This document shows, one piece after another, positions 27,601 to 34,475 of a stretch of DNA of 64,000 nucleotides; position 1 is the first letter of the stretch, and each line of letters begins with the position of its first letter. The DNA is from Pontibacter beigongshangensis (GTDB taxonomy: Bacteria; Bacteroidota; Bacteroidia; Cytophagales; Hymenobacteraceae). Below the pieces are notes generated by a model. It was not told where the DNA came from. It saw only the letters and a list, made by a program, of their open reading frames with translations, and ran no database searches. The stretch covers positions 62,001 through 126,000 of the forward strand of contig NZ_VFSD01000018.1 in NCBI RefSeq assembly GCF_014332515.1. Reading direction: 5' to 3'. The translations under genes and the position numbers were made by a program.

Positions 27601-27677
27601 ACAAGCTGCAGAACCTGTTCAAGCCTAAGTCTGCGCCAGCGCCAGTCCCCCAGCCCGCAGATACTGCTGGCAATTAA
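24669..27677 (+). CDS. AsmA family envelope protein
   Basis: The 1002-residue protein has one N-terminal membrane helix (about 5-26) and then the long beta-rich groove typical of AsmA/TamB-like bridging proteins. The N-terminal phrase IHATVVYETEDISLSLFRDF and repeated -L-GT---T-DL- units fit the family. The AsmA_2-like C-terminal half contains GLLEGTFSTKFNFAGELGQD and DMTVGGSNNVNGQLEYV. After residue 905 there is a charged, Gln/Lys/Glu-rich coiled coil and a Pro/Ala tail. These proteins are thought to carry or organise lipids between inner and outer membrane. Long open frames on the opposite strand are coding shadows. A terminator made from family A sequence follows directly. Confidence 0.88.
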   Translation: MKKIAIGFAIFLTVLVAAAVLVPILFKDKIKQAVDKQIAQNIHATVVYETEDISLSLFRDFPDISLGIDNLRVIGQDSFQLDTLASIPSFRLGLNLMSVITGDELKVNKVVLQEPKIRLVVLESGKANWDIFISDTTAAPADTASSDFKMAIKGWQVNNGTLYYDDLSIPFGLAMYGVNHSGSGDFEKSVFDMDSKTTAERFTMTYDGVNYIQNAKLNADVTLAMDLEKALYTFKDNNIRINEFPFQFAGSILMPEEDIDLDLTFAATETDFRNVLSVVPGMYTEEFKNIKTEGKLSFDGYLKGRLNDSLMPGFGTDLKIAEGYFKYPDLPQAARNINVDMSIDNKDGNVDNTNIQVRQFHLDLGKNPVDAKVSVQGLETMLVDGNVKASIDLDEITKVFPVDGMTLRGLLKVDATAKGTYSETKMPVIDADMRLTNGYVKSKDFPAPIERLNVIANILNTTGNTDDTRINIQNFNMSLDGEPLEGKVLVQGIDKPAFDGNIKGILDLTKLTKIFPLEDMTVSGRINANVAAKGKMSDIEAEKYNNVTANGSMNISNLNFVSKDMPQGIKISNANAVFNNERIDLQNMNGYLGKSDIQASGSISNYLGYALADDQSLRGTFNLASNKFNVNEWMVDENTGQPAPESEAGVVEVPANLDITLNIDAKQVVYDNLNLSNMSGKVLVKDKVARLQQVSFNTLGGSFVTSGSYNTQNLQKPLFDMNLDIRHLNFKEAFNAFNTIKAIAPIAGLLEGTFSTKFNFAGELGQDMTPIFSTLDGAGVIEVIKAAVRHVKIVDQISSLTHFEELKNFVVENKKIDAQIVDGSLVIKPFDLKIGNVDMTVGGSNNVNGQLEYVTALHVPTGKVGQELNSRLSSLIGGDVKAAERVTLNLNIGGTLTDPRVSLAGGSAKGQVKDAVQNVVQDKLDDVKANVEQRKQQMQDSLTNELNRRKLEAEQKARQELDKKRQEAEQKAKEQVTDKLQNLFKPKSAPAPVPQPADTAGN

Positions 27678-27682
27678 GATGG

Positions 27683-27726
27683 AAGGCCCTCCGGAGCAGC
27701 AGAAATGCCTCCGGAGGGCCTTTTTC
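27683..27726 (+). terminator. terminator formed by a complete hairpin of family A sequence
   Basis: Perfect 14-base arms AAGGCCCTCCGGAG (27683-27696) and CTCCGGAGGGCCTT (27709-27722) with a 12-base loop containing CAGCAG, followed by TTTC. It starts five bases after the stop codon. The right arm is also the start of family A copy 9. Confidence 0.88.
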
Positions 27727-27738
27727 ATTAGAATAATT
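27708..27738 (+). repeat. family A dispersed element, copy 9
   Basis: CCTCCGGAGGGCCTTTTT followed by CATTAGAATAATT; its first half is the right arm of the terminator hairpin. Confidence 0.88.
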
Positions 27739-27784
27739 TTTTGATGCTATCCTTCTCTTATACCACAGAAGATCAATGCATTGT

Positions 27785-27826
27785 AGCAAAACCCCGCAAA
27801 GGCAACTCCTTTTGCGGGGTTTTGCT
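27785..27826. terminator. second strong hairpin after the AsmA-like gene
   Basis: Perfect 16-base arms AGCAAAACCCCGCAAA (27785-27800) and TTTGCGGGGTTTTGCT (27811-27826), followed by TTTA. It is a symmetric terminator-like hairpin, about 95 bases before the DUF4382 gene. Confidence 0.8.
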
Positions 27827-27919
27827 TTTACGGGGTTTATACTTTTGTGCAACTTCTTTCCGTTAAACCGTATATAGATTGCCCTATATAGGTATATTAG
27901 TTTAAAATAATACAATTTT

Positions 27920-28708
27920 ATGAAAACAAAATTATTTTTCCCTTTCCTGCTGTGCAGCCTTTTCTGGCTCAGCTCCTGCGACAACGAAAAAGACTCGACA
28001 GGTACAGCCAGAATGGAAGTCCGCATGACAGACGCTCCCGGCGACTATGAAGAAGTAAACGTGGATATCAGGTCGGTGCAGGTGCACAAGGAGGCTAGTG
28101 GTGATGAAGCTGGCTGGGTAACGCTGGATGAGATAAACCCTGGCGTATACAACCTGCTGGACTTTGCCAACGGCCGTGATACCCTGCTGGCGAGCGCCAG
28201 CCTGCCTGCTGGCAGAATATCGCAGATACGCCTGATCCTGGGAGACAACAATTCCCTGAAATTAAAGAATGGCACCACCTCCCCGCTCAAAACACCAAGC
28301 GGCCAGACATCAGGGGTGAAACTGCAGCTAAATGCCGACCTGGAGCAGGATGTAACTTACATGGTGCTGCTCGATTTCGATGCGGCAAAATCGGTGGTGG
28401 CCAGAGGCAACGGGCAATATAACCTGAAGCCGGTGGTAAGAACCATTACCCAGGCTATAGCCGGAGGTATCAAAGGCAAAGTAACGCCAGCAGAGTACAA
28501 ACCCGGCATCTATGTGATCTCAGCTGCCAACGACACCATAGGTGGCTTTGCAACCAGCACCGGCGATTTTCTGATCAAAGGCGTGCCAGCCGGTACCTAC
28601 AAGGTTAAGTTCTACACCGAGAACAGCGAGCACGATAAAACGGTAGAAAACATAACCATTACCCAGAACGAGATCAAAGACCTGGGCACGGTGGACCTGT
28701 CGCACTAA
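27920..28708 (+). CDS. DUF4382 lipoprotein with carboxypeptidase-regulatory-like domain
   Basis: The 262-residue protein starts with a lipoprotein signal peptide ending LSSC (residues 17-20). Residues 30-170 are a DUF4382 domain with the characteristic phrases MEVRMTDAPGDYEEVNVDI and QVHKEASGDEAGWVTL. A C-terminal beta domain (about 178-258, GGIKGKVTPAEYKPGIYVIS) resembles the carboxypeptidase regulatory-like fold. The protein is presumably held at the outer membrane; its function is unknown. It is transcribed alone, between two hairpin terminators. Confidence 0.87.
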   Translation: MKTKLFFPFLLCSLFWLSSCDNEKDSTGTARMEVRMTDAPGDYEEVNVDIRSVQVHKEASGDEAGWVTLDEINPGVYNLLDFANGRDTLLASASLPAGRISQIRLILGDNNSLKLKNGTTSPLKTPSGQTSGVKLQLNADLEQDVTYMVLLDFDAAKSVVARGNGQYNLKPVVRTITQAIAGGIKGKVTPAEYKPGIYVISAANDTIGGFATSTGDFLIKGVPAGTYKVKFYTENSEHDKTVENITITQNEIKDLGTVDLSH

Positions 28709-29020
28709 GGCTTCGCCACATTAGAAATTCAAAATTAGAATTAATGCCTGGAGGATTGACTTTCAGAAAATAGGCAGACAGAACTGGTTAGAAACAGAGT
28801 TGACTTTGGCGGTAATGCTTCGTTAAAGTAAAACTTGTAACGGCGGAAGCCTCTACACCTGAGGCTGATCAAAAAAGTGAACGCCACCTCCTGCACATTA
28901 AATGTTCGAAATGGCTCCGTAGGGGGTACGAATAAGTTATATAAGAAAAGAAGGCTGCTCCGATTTCCGGAGCAGCCTTCTTTTCTTATATAAAGTCTAC
29001 TATCTAGTATCTTTAATCTA
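28709..29020. other. convergent intergenic region
   Basis: It contains a family F string (ATTAGAAATTCAAAATTAG, about 28722-28740) directly after the DUF4382 gene and the long perfect hairpin 28937-28993. Nothing else is recognised. Confidence 0.6.
28937..28993. terminator. bidirectional terminator with a 26-bp perfect stem
   Basis: The arms 28937-28962 and 28968-28993 are exact reverse complements (outer TTATATAAGAAAAGAAGG, inner CTGCTCCG) with an ATTTC loop. It lies between the convergent DUF4382 and DinB genes and offers T-rich tails in both directions. Confidence 0.88.
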
Positions 29021-29497
29021 TTAAAAAACCTGGCCCATCAGTTCACGCACGTAGGTTACGTAATCGGTGTTGGGTGGGGTGTGGCCGTTTTTGCGCAGGT
29101 CGGTGGCCGTTTGGGCTCGGTGGTAGGTAGCATGGTTAAAAGCATGCGTCAGGATGTCGAGCACGCGGGTGCTGTACTTCTGGTTGAGGCTGTTGGTGTA
29201 GTCGATCAGGCGGTTAAACTCGGCCTCGTCGGCATTGGCCACCAGCTCTGCAATTTTGTAAGAGGCGTACTCGTGCAGCTTTTTCAACTCTTCCAGGTTG
29301 TGCTCCTGCCACACCTTTACCGGGCTTTCGGTGCCGGTAATGCGAGCAATCCAGATGGCCTGCGCGTTTAGGGCGTGGCTGAAGAGGCGGGCCGCGTTAG
29401 CAGGCACTTCTGGCAGGCTGCTGAACACATCGAGCATGGTCCTGTTGGCCCAGATGTTGTATTCCGACAGGTTTTTCAGTACGTCGTTTCCAGTCAT
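29021..29497 (-). CDS. DinB family protein
   Basis: The 158-residue protein is a four-helix-bundle DinB/YfiT-like metalloprotein. The three metal-binding histidines are represented by LFSHALNAQAIW in the first half and HAFNHATYHRAQTATDLRKN near residues 118-137. Members include bacillithiol- or mycothiol-dependent transferases and many of unknown substrate. The N-terminal phrase NIWANRTMLDVF is typical. It is a lone gene, with a family A copy 100 bases upstream. Confidence 0.9.
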   Translation of the reverse strand: MTGNDVLKNLSEYNIWANRTMLDVFSSLPEVPANAARLFSHALNAQAIWIARITGTESPVKVWQEHNLEELKKLHEYASYKIAELVANADEAEFNRLIDYTNSLNQKYSTRVLDILTHAFNHATYHRAQTATDLRKNGHTPPNTDYVTYVRELMGQVF

Positions 29498-29601
29498 ATT
29501 TTTTACGGTTATCTTCCCTAATTTATCGTTTCGTTTTCAGGTTCTTAAAAAGGCGCCCTGGTACTGTGCATTAAGCATTCTGATAGCAGCAGTAGCTATA
29601 A

Positions 29602-29632
29602 CCTCCGGAGGGCGTTTTTCATTAGAAAAATT
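29602..29632 (+). repeat. family A dispersed element, copy 10
   Basis: CCTCCGGAGGGCGTTTTTC followed by ATTAGAAAAATT, preceded by GCAGCAG (29586-29592). Confidence 0.82.
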
Positions 29633-29718
29633 TCCGGGTGCAGCAAATTTGGGCAAAGGTAAGAAGTATAATACAAACCTCCTCCCAAACAGGCGGAAAA
29701 CACTTTTAGCTATATCCG

Positions 29719-30099
29719 TTAAAGGTAATAATCTACGAAAGAAAGTAGGTAGGGCACAAAAATAATGAGCCCGATCACCGCCGCCATTATGGCTGCTGCC
29801 AGCACCGCGCCAGCTGCCAGGTCTTTGGCCTTGCCTGCCAGCACATGATAATCAGGAGAAACCAGGTTTATAACGGTTTCGATGGCGGTATTAAAAATCT
29901 CGGCCATAAATACCACCCCCATGCAACCCACCAGCAGGCACCACTCCACCGCCGTAACCTCAAACAGAAAGCCCGCCACTACCACGCCCAAAGCCGACCC
30001 TAGGTGCAGGCGCATGTGCGGCTCCGAACGCATGGCAGCGTTCAGGCCCCGGAGAGCAAACTTAAAGCTGTTGTAGCGCTTTTTAAAGTAGTTATCCAA
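29719..30099 (-). CDS. dgkA: diacylglycerol kinase family protein (DgkA / undecaprenol kinase type)
   Basis: The 126-residue protein has three membrane helices and the DgkA signature EIFNTAIETVINLVSPDYHV, in which E and N residues bind ATP and metal. The N-terminal FKFALRGLNAAMRSEPHMRLH is also typical. In organisms outside the Proteobacteria such small kinases usually phosphorylate undecaprenol, feeding the lipid carrier pool for cell-wall synthesis; I infer the same here. It is a lone gene, flanked by repeats. Confidence 0.9.
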   Translation of the reverse strand: MDNYFKKRYNSFKFALRGLNAAMRSEPHMRLHLGSALGVVVAGFLFEVTAVEWCLLVGCMGVVFMAEIFNTAIETVINLVSPDYHVLAGKAKDLAAGAVLAAAIMAAVIGLIIFVPYLLSFVDYYL

Positions 30100-30170
30100 G
30101 ATGGTGGAGCAGCTTAGGCCTGTAAAGTTTTATGTGGCGGCAAAATTTTACCAGTTGCTGTAGTAGCCTG

Positions 30171-30217
30171 CTCAGGCACTCGCAGGAGCTGCGCACACTG
30201 CGAGGTCGAGGTAATTT
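30171..30217 (+). repeat. family B core, copy 3 (short)
   Basis: CTCAGGCACTCGCAGGAG, CTGCGCACACTGCGAGGTC and GAGG, in the same orientation as the arm at 19366-19475, but lacking the CTTTCTCCAGA segment. Confidence 0.75.
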
Positions 30218-30241
30218 GACGTTGATTACTCTCTAATTCAC

Positions 30242-30781
30242 TCATTTAAAACCCGGCTTCAGCTTGTGCGTGAATACCTGGCGGAACTTCTCTACCTTGG
30301 GGCGCACCACAAAACTGCAGTAAGGCTGAAAACCGTTTTGCAGGAAGTAGTTCTGGTGGTAATCCTCGGCTGGGTAGTAGTTGGTCAGCGGTTCTATGGC
30401 CGTCACGATAGGGTCGCTGAAGGCGCCGGAAGCCTCTAGCTCCTGCTTGTACTTCTCGGCCAGCTGCCGCTGCTCCTCGTTGTGGTAGAAGATGACGGAG
30501 CGGTACTGCGGCCCCACATCGTTGCCCTGGCGGTTGAGGGTGGTGGGGTCGTGGGTTTCCCAGAACACTTCCAGCAGCTCTTCAAAGCTTATTTCCTGAG
30601 GGTCGTAGGTTATCCGGAGCACTTCGGCGTGGCCGGTGGTGGCGGAGCAAACCTGCTTATAGGTAGGGTTCTCCACGTGGCCACCCGCGTAGCCCGATTC
30701 CACTTTCTCTACTCCCTCTAACTGCTGAAAGACTGCCTCTGTGCACCAGAAGCAGCCATTGCCAAACGTTGCTAATTCCAT
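30242..30781 (-). CDS. msrA: peptide-methionine (S)-S-oxide reductase MsrA
   Basis: The 179-residue enzyme reduces the S epimer of methionine sulfoxide in proteins. The catalytic Cys10 is in GNGCFWCTEAVF. The conserved GYAGG, TGHAEVLRITYDP, THDPTTLNRQGNDVGPQYRS and AEDYHQNYF segments are seen. No signal peptide is present, so it is cytoplasmic. It lies 80 bases downstream of two msrB genes in the same orientation, so the three probably form one repair unit covering both sulfoxide epimers. Confidence 0.97.
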   Translation of the reverse strand: MELATFGNGCFWCTEAVFQQLEGVEKVESGYAGGHVENPTYKQVCSATTGHAEVLRITYDPQEISFEELLEVFWETHDPTTLNRQGNDVGPQYRSVIFYHNEEQRQLAEKYKQELEASGAFSDPIVTAIEPLTNYYPAEDYHQNYFLQNGFQPYCSFVVRPKVEKFRQVFTHKLKPGFK

Positions 30782-30860
30782 AGGTTATTTTTTAGACACA
30801 GGTAGCAGGGCACAGTTTTTTTAGGATGAACTTCTGCCCCGACCTGAAATAAATTTTACT

Positions 30861-31172
30861 TTACGTTTTATGTGCCAAAGCAGCTGCATTGATGCAATAC
30901 CGCACCAGAGTAGGTGTCCTGTCGTCGTGGAACAGGTGGCCCAGGTGCTGGCCGCAGTGGCTGCACAACAGCTGCAAGCGGCTTCTGCCGTAGGTGCTCA
31001 GCTGCTTTTGCCGTACATGCTCCCCGATATGTGCCCAGAAGCTGGGGAAGCCGGAGCCGACACTAAATTTCTTGTCCGCCTCAAACAACGCAGTGCCACA
31101 ACCGGAGCAGGTGTAGGTGCCTTGCTCCTCCCCGCCTGCTGGTGGCACTATTTTGCTCCGGTGCTTGAACAA
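30861..31172 (-). CDS. second, N-terminally short MsrB-like protein
   Basis: The 103-residue protein is a SelR/MsrB domain. It has zinc Cys pairs CSGC (22-25) and CSHC (70-73), GSGFPSFWA (39-47) and the catalytic Cys93 in RYCINAAAL. Compared with ordinary MsrB it lacks the N-terminal LTPEQ...GTE.PFTG region. Its frame has no ATG; the best start is TTG at 31172, 13 bases after the stop of the full-length msrB. Translational re-initiation from the upstream gene is plausible. It shares modest sequence with its neighbour, so it looks like an old paralogue rather than a recent duplication. It should be active if folded. Confidence 0.82.
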   Translation of the reverse strand: MFKHRSKIVPPAGGEEQGTYTCSGCGTALFEADKKFSVGSGFPSFWAHIGEHVRQKQLSTYGRSRLQLLCSHCGQHLGHLFHDDRTPTLVRYCINAAALAHKT

Positions 31173-31185
31173 GGCTTGCAGGCTG

Positions 31186-31584
31186 TTACTTCTTTTCCAG
31201 CTCCTCTACCGGCACAAAGGTCATGGAGAGGGAGTTTACGCAGTGGCGGATGTTCTTGGGAGTCAGGTACTCGCCCTCAAACACGTGGCCCAGGTGAGCC
31301 TCGCAGCTGGCGCAAACAATCTCAATGCGGTGTCCGTCAGCATCTGGCACGCGCTTTACGGCCCCTTCTATCTCATCGTCGAAGCTGGGCCAGCCGCAGT
31401 GCGACTCAAACTTCTGCTCCGAGGTGTAGAGCGGGTTGTTGCAGCGCTTGCACAGGTATACGCCCTCTGCTTTGTTGTGCTCATATGCTCCTGTGCCAGG
31501 ATACTCCGTGCCTTTGTTTACTATAATATATGCCTCTTCAGGCGTAAGCTTGTTATATTCTGATGGATCTTTTGCTACTCTCAT
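31186..31584 (-). CDS. msrB: peptide-methionine (R)-S-oxide reductase MsrB
   Basis: The 132-residue enzyme reduces the R epimer of protein methionine sulfoxide. It has the full N-terminal region (NKLTPEEAYIIVNKGTEYPG), zinc ligands C45, C48, C91 and C94, and the catalytic Cys115 in NIRHCVNSLSM. Cys63 in SHCGWPSF is at the usual resolving position. It is the first gene of the unit msrB-msrB2-msrA, read leftward. Confidence 0.95.
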   Translation of the reverse strand: MRVAKDPSEYNKLTPEEAYIIVNKGTEYPGTGAYEHNKAEGVYLCKRCNNPLYTSEQKFESHCGWPSFDDEIEGAVKRVPDADGHRIEIVCASCEAHLGHVFEGEYLTPKNIRHCVNSLSMTFVPVEELEKK

Positions 31585-31689
31585 AGATAATGTTCTCGTT
31601 GACGGTCTTTTATACGTGTTGATTGTATCAACAAATAAAGGACCGAATTAGTTTGAGGTGACAGTGTGGCGGGTTTAGCAGCAGCAGAG

Positions 31690-31720
31690 CCTCTCGAGGG
31701 GCAATATCATTGGAATAATT
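31690..31720 (+). repeat. family A dispersed element, copy 11
   Basis: CCTCTCGAGGGGCAATATC followed by ATTGGAATAATT, preceded by GCAGCAGCAGAG and followed directly by a family E string. Confidence 0.8.
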
Positions 31721-31902
31721 GCTGATTGTTGGTTGCGGATTGTTAATTGCTAAATGGCTTAATTGTTAAATGGTTGATTCAAAGATGTGAAGATTGGGAA
31801 GTGGAGTACCAGAGCAGGCTTTAAACGCGAGCAACTCTTCACTTTTAACTCTTAATTAGATCCAGATTGAATCCAGGTCGTGATACTAAAAACGAATACC
31901 TG

Positions 31903-31986
31903 CGCCCTGTGTCCTTTTAAAGCAGCAGCTATGACCTCGCAGCGTGCGCAGCTCCTGCGAGTGTCTGAGGGAAGTCAGAAATGACA
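31903..31986 (-). repeat. family B copy 4 (rearranged)
   Basis: CCTGTGTCCTTTTAAAGCAG precedes GACCTCGCAGCGTGCGCAG, CTCCTGCGAGTGTCTGAGG and AAGTCAGAAATGACAGG. The CTGTGTC part stands on the opposite side of the core compared with the arm at 21327-21456, so modules are shuffled. Confidence 0.7.
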
Positions 31987-32003
31987 GGAAACAGGTTGCG
32001 ATT

Positions 32004-32504
32004 TTAGTTAGATAACTGCTTTGTAGCAGCCAGTTCACGGCTCTTGGAGTACAGCAGCTTGTCGATGGTCTGGACGATCCGCGCTACTTTCATGTCGTCT
32101 GTTTTGGCGGCAAAGATCCATTCTACCAAAGCTTGTTGCTCCGCTTCGGTACAACTCAGAAAGCTCTGGAAGGCAGTGGGTTCGTCCTGGAGGCAAAGCA
32201 ACAGTTCTTCCCGCACGTTGTGCAGCGAGTTCTCCGCAAACAGGCGCAACTGCACCCAGTCCCCCTCCTGCTTGCCGATCTTCTTTCTTATTTCCGCTTT
32301 TACTGGTAAAAACATCCTGCCACTGCCCATGGGCAACAGGCTAACATCTTTCAGTTCGAAGCTATCGATGCTGCCGCTTACCTTTACTATCCCGAAGTAA
32401 GCATGCTCGTTTTTAGAAACTTCCGGAATGGCCACATACGTCCAGCCCCCTTTGCCCGGAAACTTTTCGAGTTGGTACGCTTTATCTACTAACAGCTCCT
32501 CCAT
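32004..32504 (-). CDS. DUF1905 / YdeI-type protein
   Basis: I chose ATG 32504, giving 166 residues beginning MEELLVDKAYQLEKFPGKGG; the 13 codons further upstream lack conservation-like content. Residues 5-85 match the DUF1905 beta-barrel domain, seen in GGWTYVAIPEVSKNEHAYFG and FLPVKAEIRKKIGKQEGDWV. The C-terminal half (FQSFLSCTEAEQQALVEWIF, KVARIVQTIDKLL) is the YdeI/OmpD-associated helical region. Proteins of this pair are soluble and of unknown function, although some are named bacteriocin-protection proteins. No nearby gene explains its role. Confidence 0.8.
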   Translation of the reverse strand: MEELLVDKAYQLEKFPGKGGWTYVAIPEVSKNEHAYFGIVKVSGSIDSFELKDVSLLPMGSGRMFLPVKAEIRKKIGKQEGDWVQLRLFAENSLHNVREELLLCLQDEPTAFQSFLSCTEAEQQALVEWIFAAKTDDMKVARIVQTIDKLLYSKSRELAATKQLSN

Positions 32505-32714
32505 TGGCTTCTGCTTTTTATAAAAGAAGTTTACATTGTACAAAAAGTACTAATATAGCAGTTTTTGTACAGGTTAAAAGCAGAATAAAAAGATTTATTT
32601 AGGATTAACTAGCTCATTGGCAAAGCCTTAGGAGCAGCAGGCGTGCAAGATGATAAAAAGAAGTAGTTGCAGACTACAGCCAGAACAGCAATTCTAAAAG
32701 GTTGATACATACAA

Positions 32715-32740
32715 AAAGCAGCCCCACACGGAGCTGCTTT
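32715..32740 (-). terminator. intrinsic terminator of fumC
   Basis: Arms AAAGCAGC (32715-32722) and GCTGCTTT (32733-32740). Read leftward the stem is followed by TTTTTG, 36 bases after the fumC stop. Confidence 0.75.
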
Positions 32741-32775
32741 CCTATTATCAAATCAAAAAATCTATAATCCATTTT

Positions 32776-34170
32776 CTACTTCAAGCTGCCGATCATTTCT
32801 TCCGGCTTCACCCACTCGTCGTACTGCTCACTGGTGAGCAGGCCGAGTTCTATGGCTGCCTGGCGGAGCGTAGTGCCTTCTTTGTGTGCTTTCTTGGCAA
32901 TTTTGGCGGCGTTGTCGTAACCGATGTGTGGGTTCAGGGCCGTTACGAGCATCAGCGAGTTCTCGAGGTTTTGCTTAATGCGCTCGGTGTTTGGCTCTAT
33001 GCCTACGGCACAGTGCTTATCGAAGGAGTCGCAGGCATCGCCGATGAGCTGGGCGCTCATGAGCAGGTTAAAGATCATCACCGGCTTAAACACGTTCAGC
33101 TCGAAATGGCCGTTCATGCCTCCTACCGATATCGCCACATCATTCCCGATTACCTGGGCGCACACCATGGTCATGGCCTCGGCCTGCGTTGGGTTTACCT
33201 TGCCTGGCATGATAGAAGAACCTGGCTCGTTTTCAGGTATTACGATTTCGCCGATGCCGCAACGTGGGCCGGAAGCCAGCAAGCGGATGTCGTTCGCGAT
33301 CTTCATCAGGCTTACCGCCAGCTGCTTCAGGGCACCAGAGGTTTCTACAATGGCATCGTGTGCCGCCAGCGACTCAAATTTGTTGGGAGCCGTGATGAAT
33401 TCGTGGCCTGCAAACTCTGATATTTTTCTGGCTACCAGCACATCGTATCCTTTCGGCGTGTTCAGGCCGGTACCTACCGCAGAACCACCCAATGCCAGCG
33501 TGCTCAGGTGCTCCAGCGTGTTGCGCAGCGCCTTCATGCCATAGTCCAGCTGAGCAGCATAGCCCGACAGCTCCTGGCCCAGCGTGAGCGGCGTGGCGTC
33601 CATCAGGTGCGTACGGCCAATCTTCACCACGTTCATGTAGGCCTCTGCCTTGCTTTGCAGCGTGTCGCGGAGCTTCTGCACCATCGGCAACGTGTGCTCC
33701 ACCACTTTTTTGTAAGCGGCAATGTGCATGGCTGTCGGGAAGGTGTCGTTAGAAGACTGCGACTTGTTCACGTCGTCGTTGGGGTGGATTTTCTTTTTCT
33801 CGTCCATCAGGTCGCCGCCCAGCAGCACGTGTGCGCGGTTGGCCACCACCTCGTTCACGTTCATGTTCGATTGCGTACCAGAGCCTGTCTGCCACACCAC
33901 CAGCGGGAACTCGTCAGCCAGCTGGCCAGCCAGAATCTCGTCGCACACTCTACCAATAATCTCGGCCTTTTCCTGCGCCAGCACCCCCAGCTCCGCATTG
34001 GCGAAAGCCGCCGATTTTTTCAGGATGGCGAAAGCCTCGATTACCTCTTTGGGCATCAGTTGACCGCCAATGGTAAAGTTTTCTCTTGAACGCTGCGTTT
34101 GGGCGCCCCAGTATTTGTCTGCAGGCACCTCGATAGGTCCCATGGTATCTTTCTCTACACGAACTTGCAT
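32776..34170 (-). CDS. fumC: class II fumarate hydratase
   Basis: The 464-residue enzyme interconverts fumarate and malate in the citric acid cycle and needs no iron-sulfur cluster. The fumarase/aspartase signature [16 protein letters not shown] is near residue 316, with the catalytic Ser loop. [20 protein letters not shown] and [16 protein letters not shown] are seen as well. The start [20 protein letters not shown] and the length are standard. It is a single gene with its own terminator. Confidence 0.97.
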   Translation of the reverse strand: MQVRVEKDTMGPIEVPADKYWGAQTQRSRENFTIGGQLMPKEVIEAFAILKKSAAFANAELGVLAQEKAEIIGRVCDEILAGQLADEFPLVVWQTGSGTQSNMNVNEVVANRAHVLLGGDLMDEKKKIHPNDDVNKSQSSNDTFPTAMHIAAYKKVVEHTLPMVQKLRDTLQSKAEAYMNVVKIGRTHLMDATPLTLGQELSGYAAQLDYGMKALRNTLEHLSTLALGGSAVGTGLNTPKGYDVLVARKISEFAGHEFITAPNKFESLAAHDAIVETSGALKQLAVSLMKIANDIRLLASGPRCGIGEIVIPENEPGSSIMPGKVNPTQAEAMTMVCAQVIGNDVAISVGGMNGHFELNVFKPVMIFNLLMSAQLIGDACDSFDKHCAVGIEPNTERIKQNLENSLMLVTALNPHIGYDNAAKIAKKAHKEGTTLRQAAIELGLLTSEQYDEWVKPEEMIGSLK

Positions 34171-34286
34171 ATAGGTTTATGGTTAGTTTTTGAGGAAAAT
34201 CTTCAATAGCAAATCTAATAAATTATTTTGGAATGGGTTTGCCCGACCGGGTGCAGCCGTTAAAAACACCGGGTTGTGGCAGCCAA

Positions 34287-34315
34287 ATATTTGAATGAAA
34301 ATCGCCCTCCGGAGC
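34287..34315 (-). repeat. family A dispersed element, copy 12
   Basis: AAATATTTGAATGAAAATCG followed by CCCTCCGGAG, then CCGAAAAGACACACAAGG, which echoes family B. Confidence 0.8.
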
Positions 34316-34372
34316 CGAAAAGACACACAAGGTGCTTTAGGAGTTAAGAGTTAATAGGTGTTCTCAGGTTCA

Positions 34373-34418
34373 TCTTCCAATCTCCAAATCTTCAAATTAG
34401 CACATCAGCACATTACCC
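34373..34418 (+). repeat. family C dispersed intergenic string, copy 2
   Basis: CTTCCAATCTCCAAATCTTC leads into AAATTAGCACATCAGCACA and TTACCC, which runs straight into family A copy 13. Confidence 0.65.
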
Positions 34419-34449
34419 AATTATTCTAATCAAAAAGGCCCTCCAGAGG
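34419..34449 (-). repeat. family A dispersed element, copy 13
   Basis: AATTATTCTAATCAAAAAGG followed by CCCTCCAGAGG, then TGCTGCCCCTG. Confidence 0.87.
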
Positions 34450-34475
34450 TGCTGCCCCTGTTGTTAAGGGATGGC

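Larger units (their letters stand above)
31585..32003. other. repeat-rich intergenic region
   Basis: Family A copy 11 (31690-31720) runs straight into a TTGTTGGTTG / AATTGCTAAATGG string (family E, 31721-31779). An ACTTTTAACTCTTAATTAG string (family G, about 31842-31860) and a family B copy (31903-31986) follow. No gene is seen. Confidence 0.65.
34171..34475. other. repeat-rich intergenic region
   Basis: In order: family A copy 12 (34287-34315), a family G string (GGAGTTAAGAGTTAATAGG, 34339-34357), a family C string (34373-34418) and family A copy 13 (34419-34449). No gene is seen. Confidence 0.7.
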
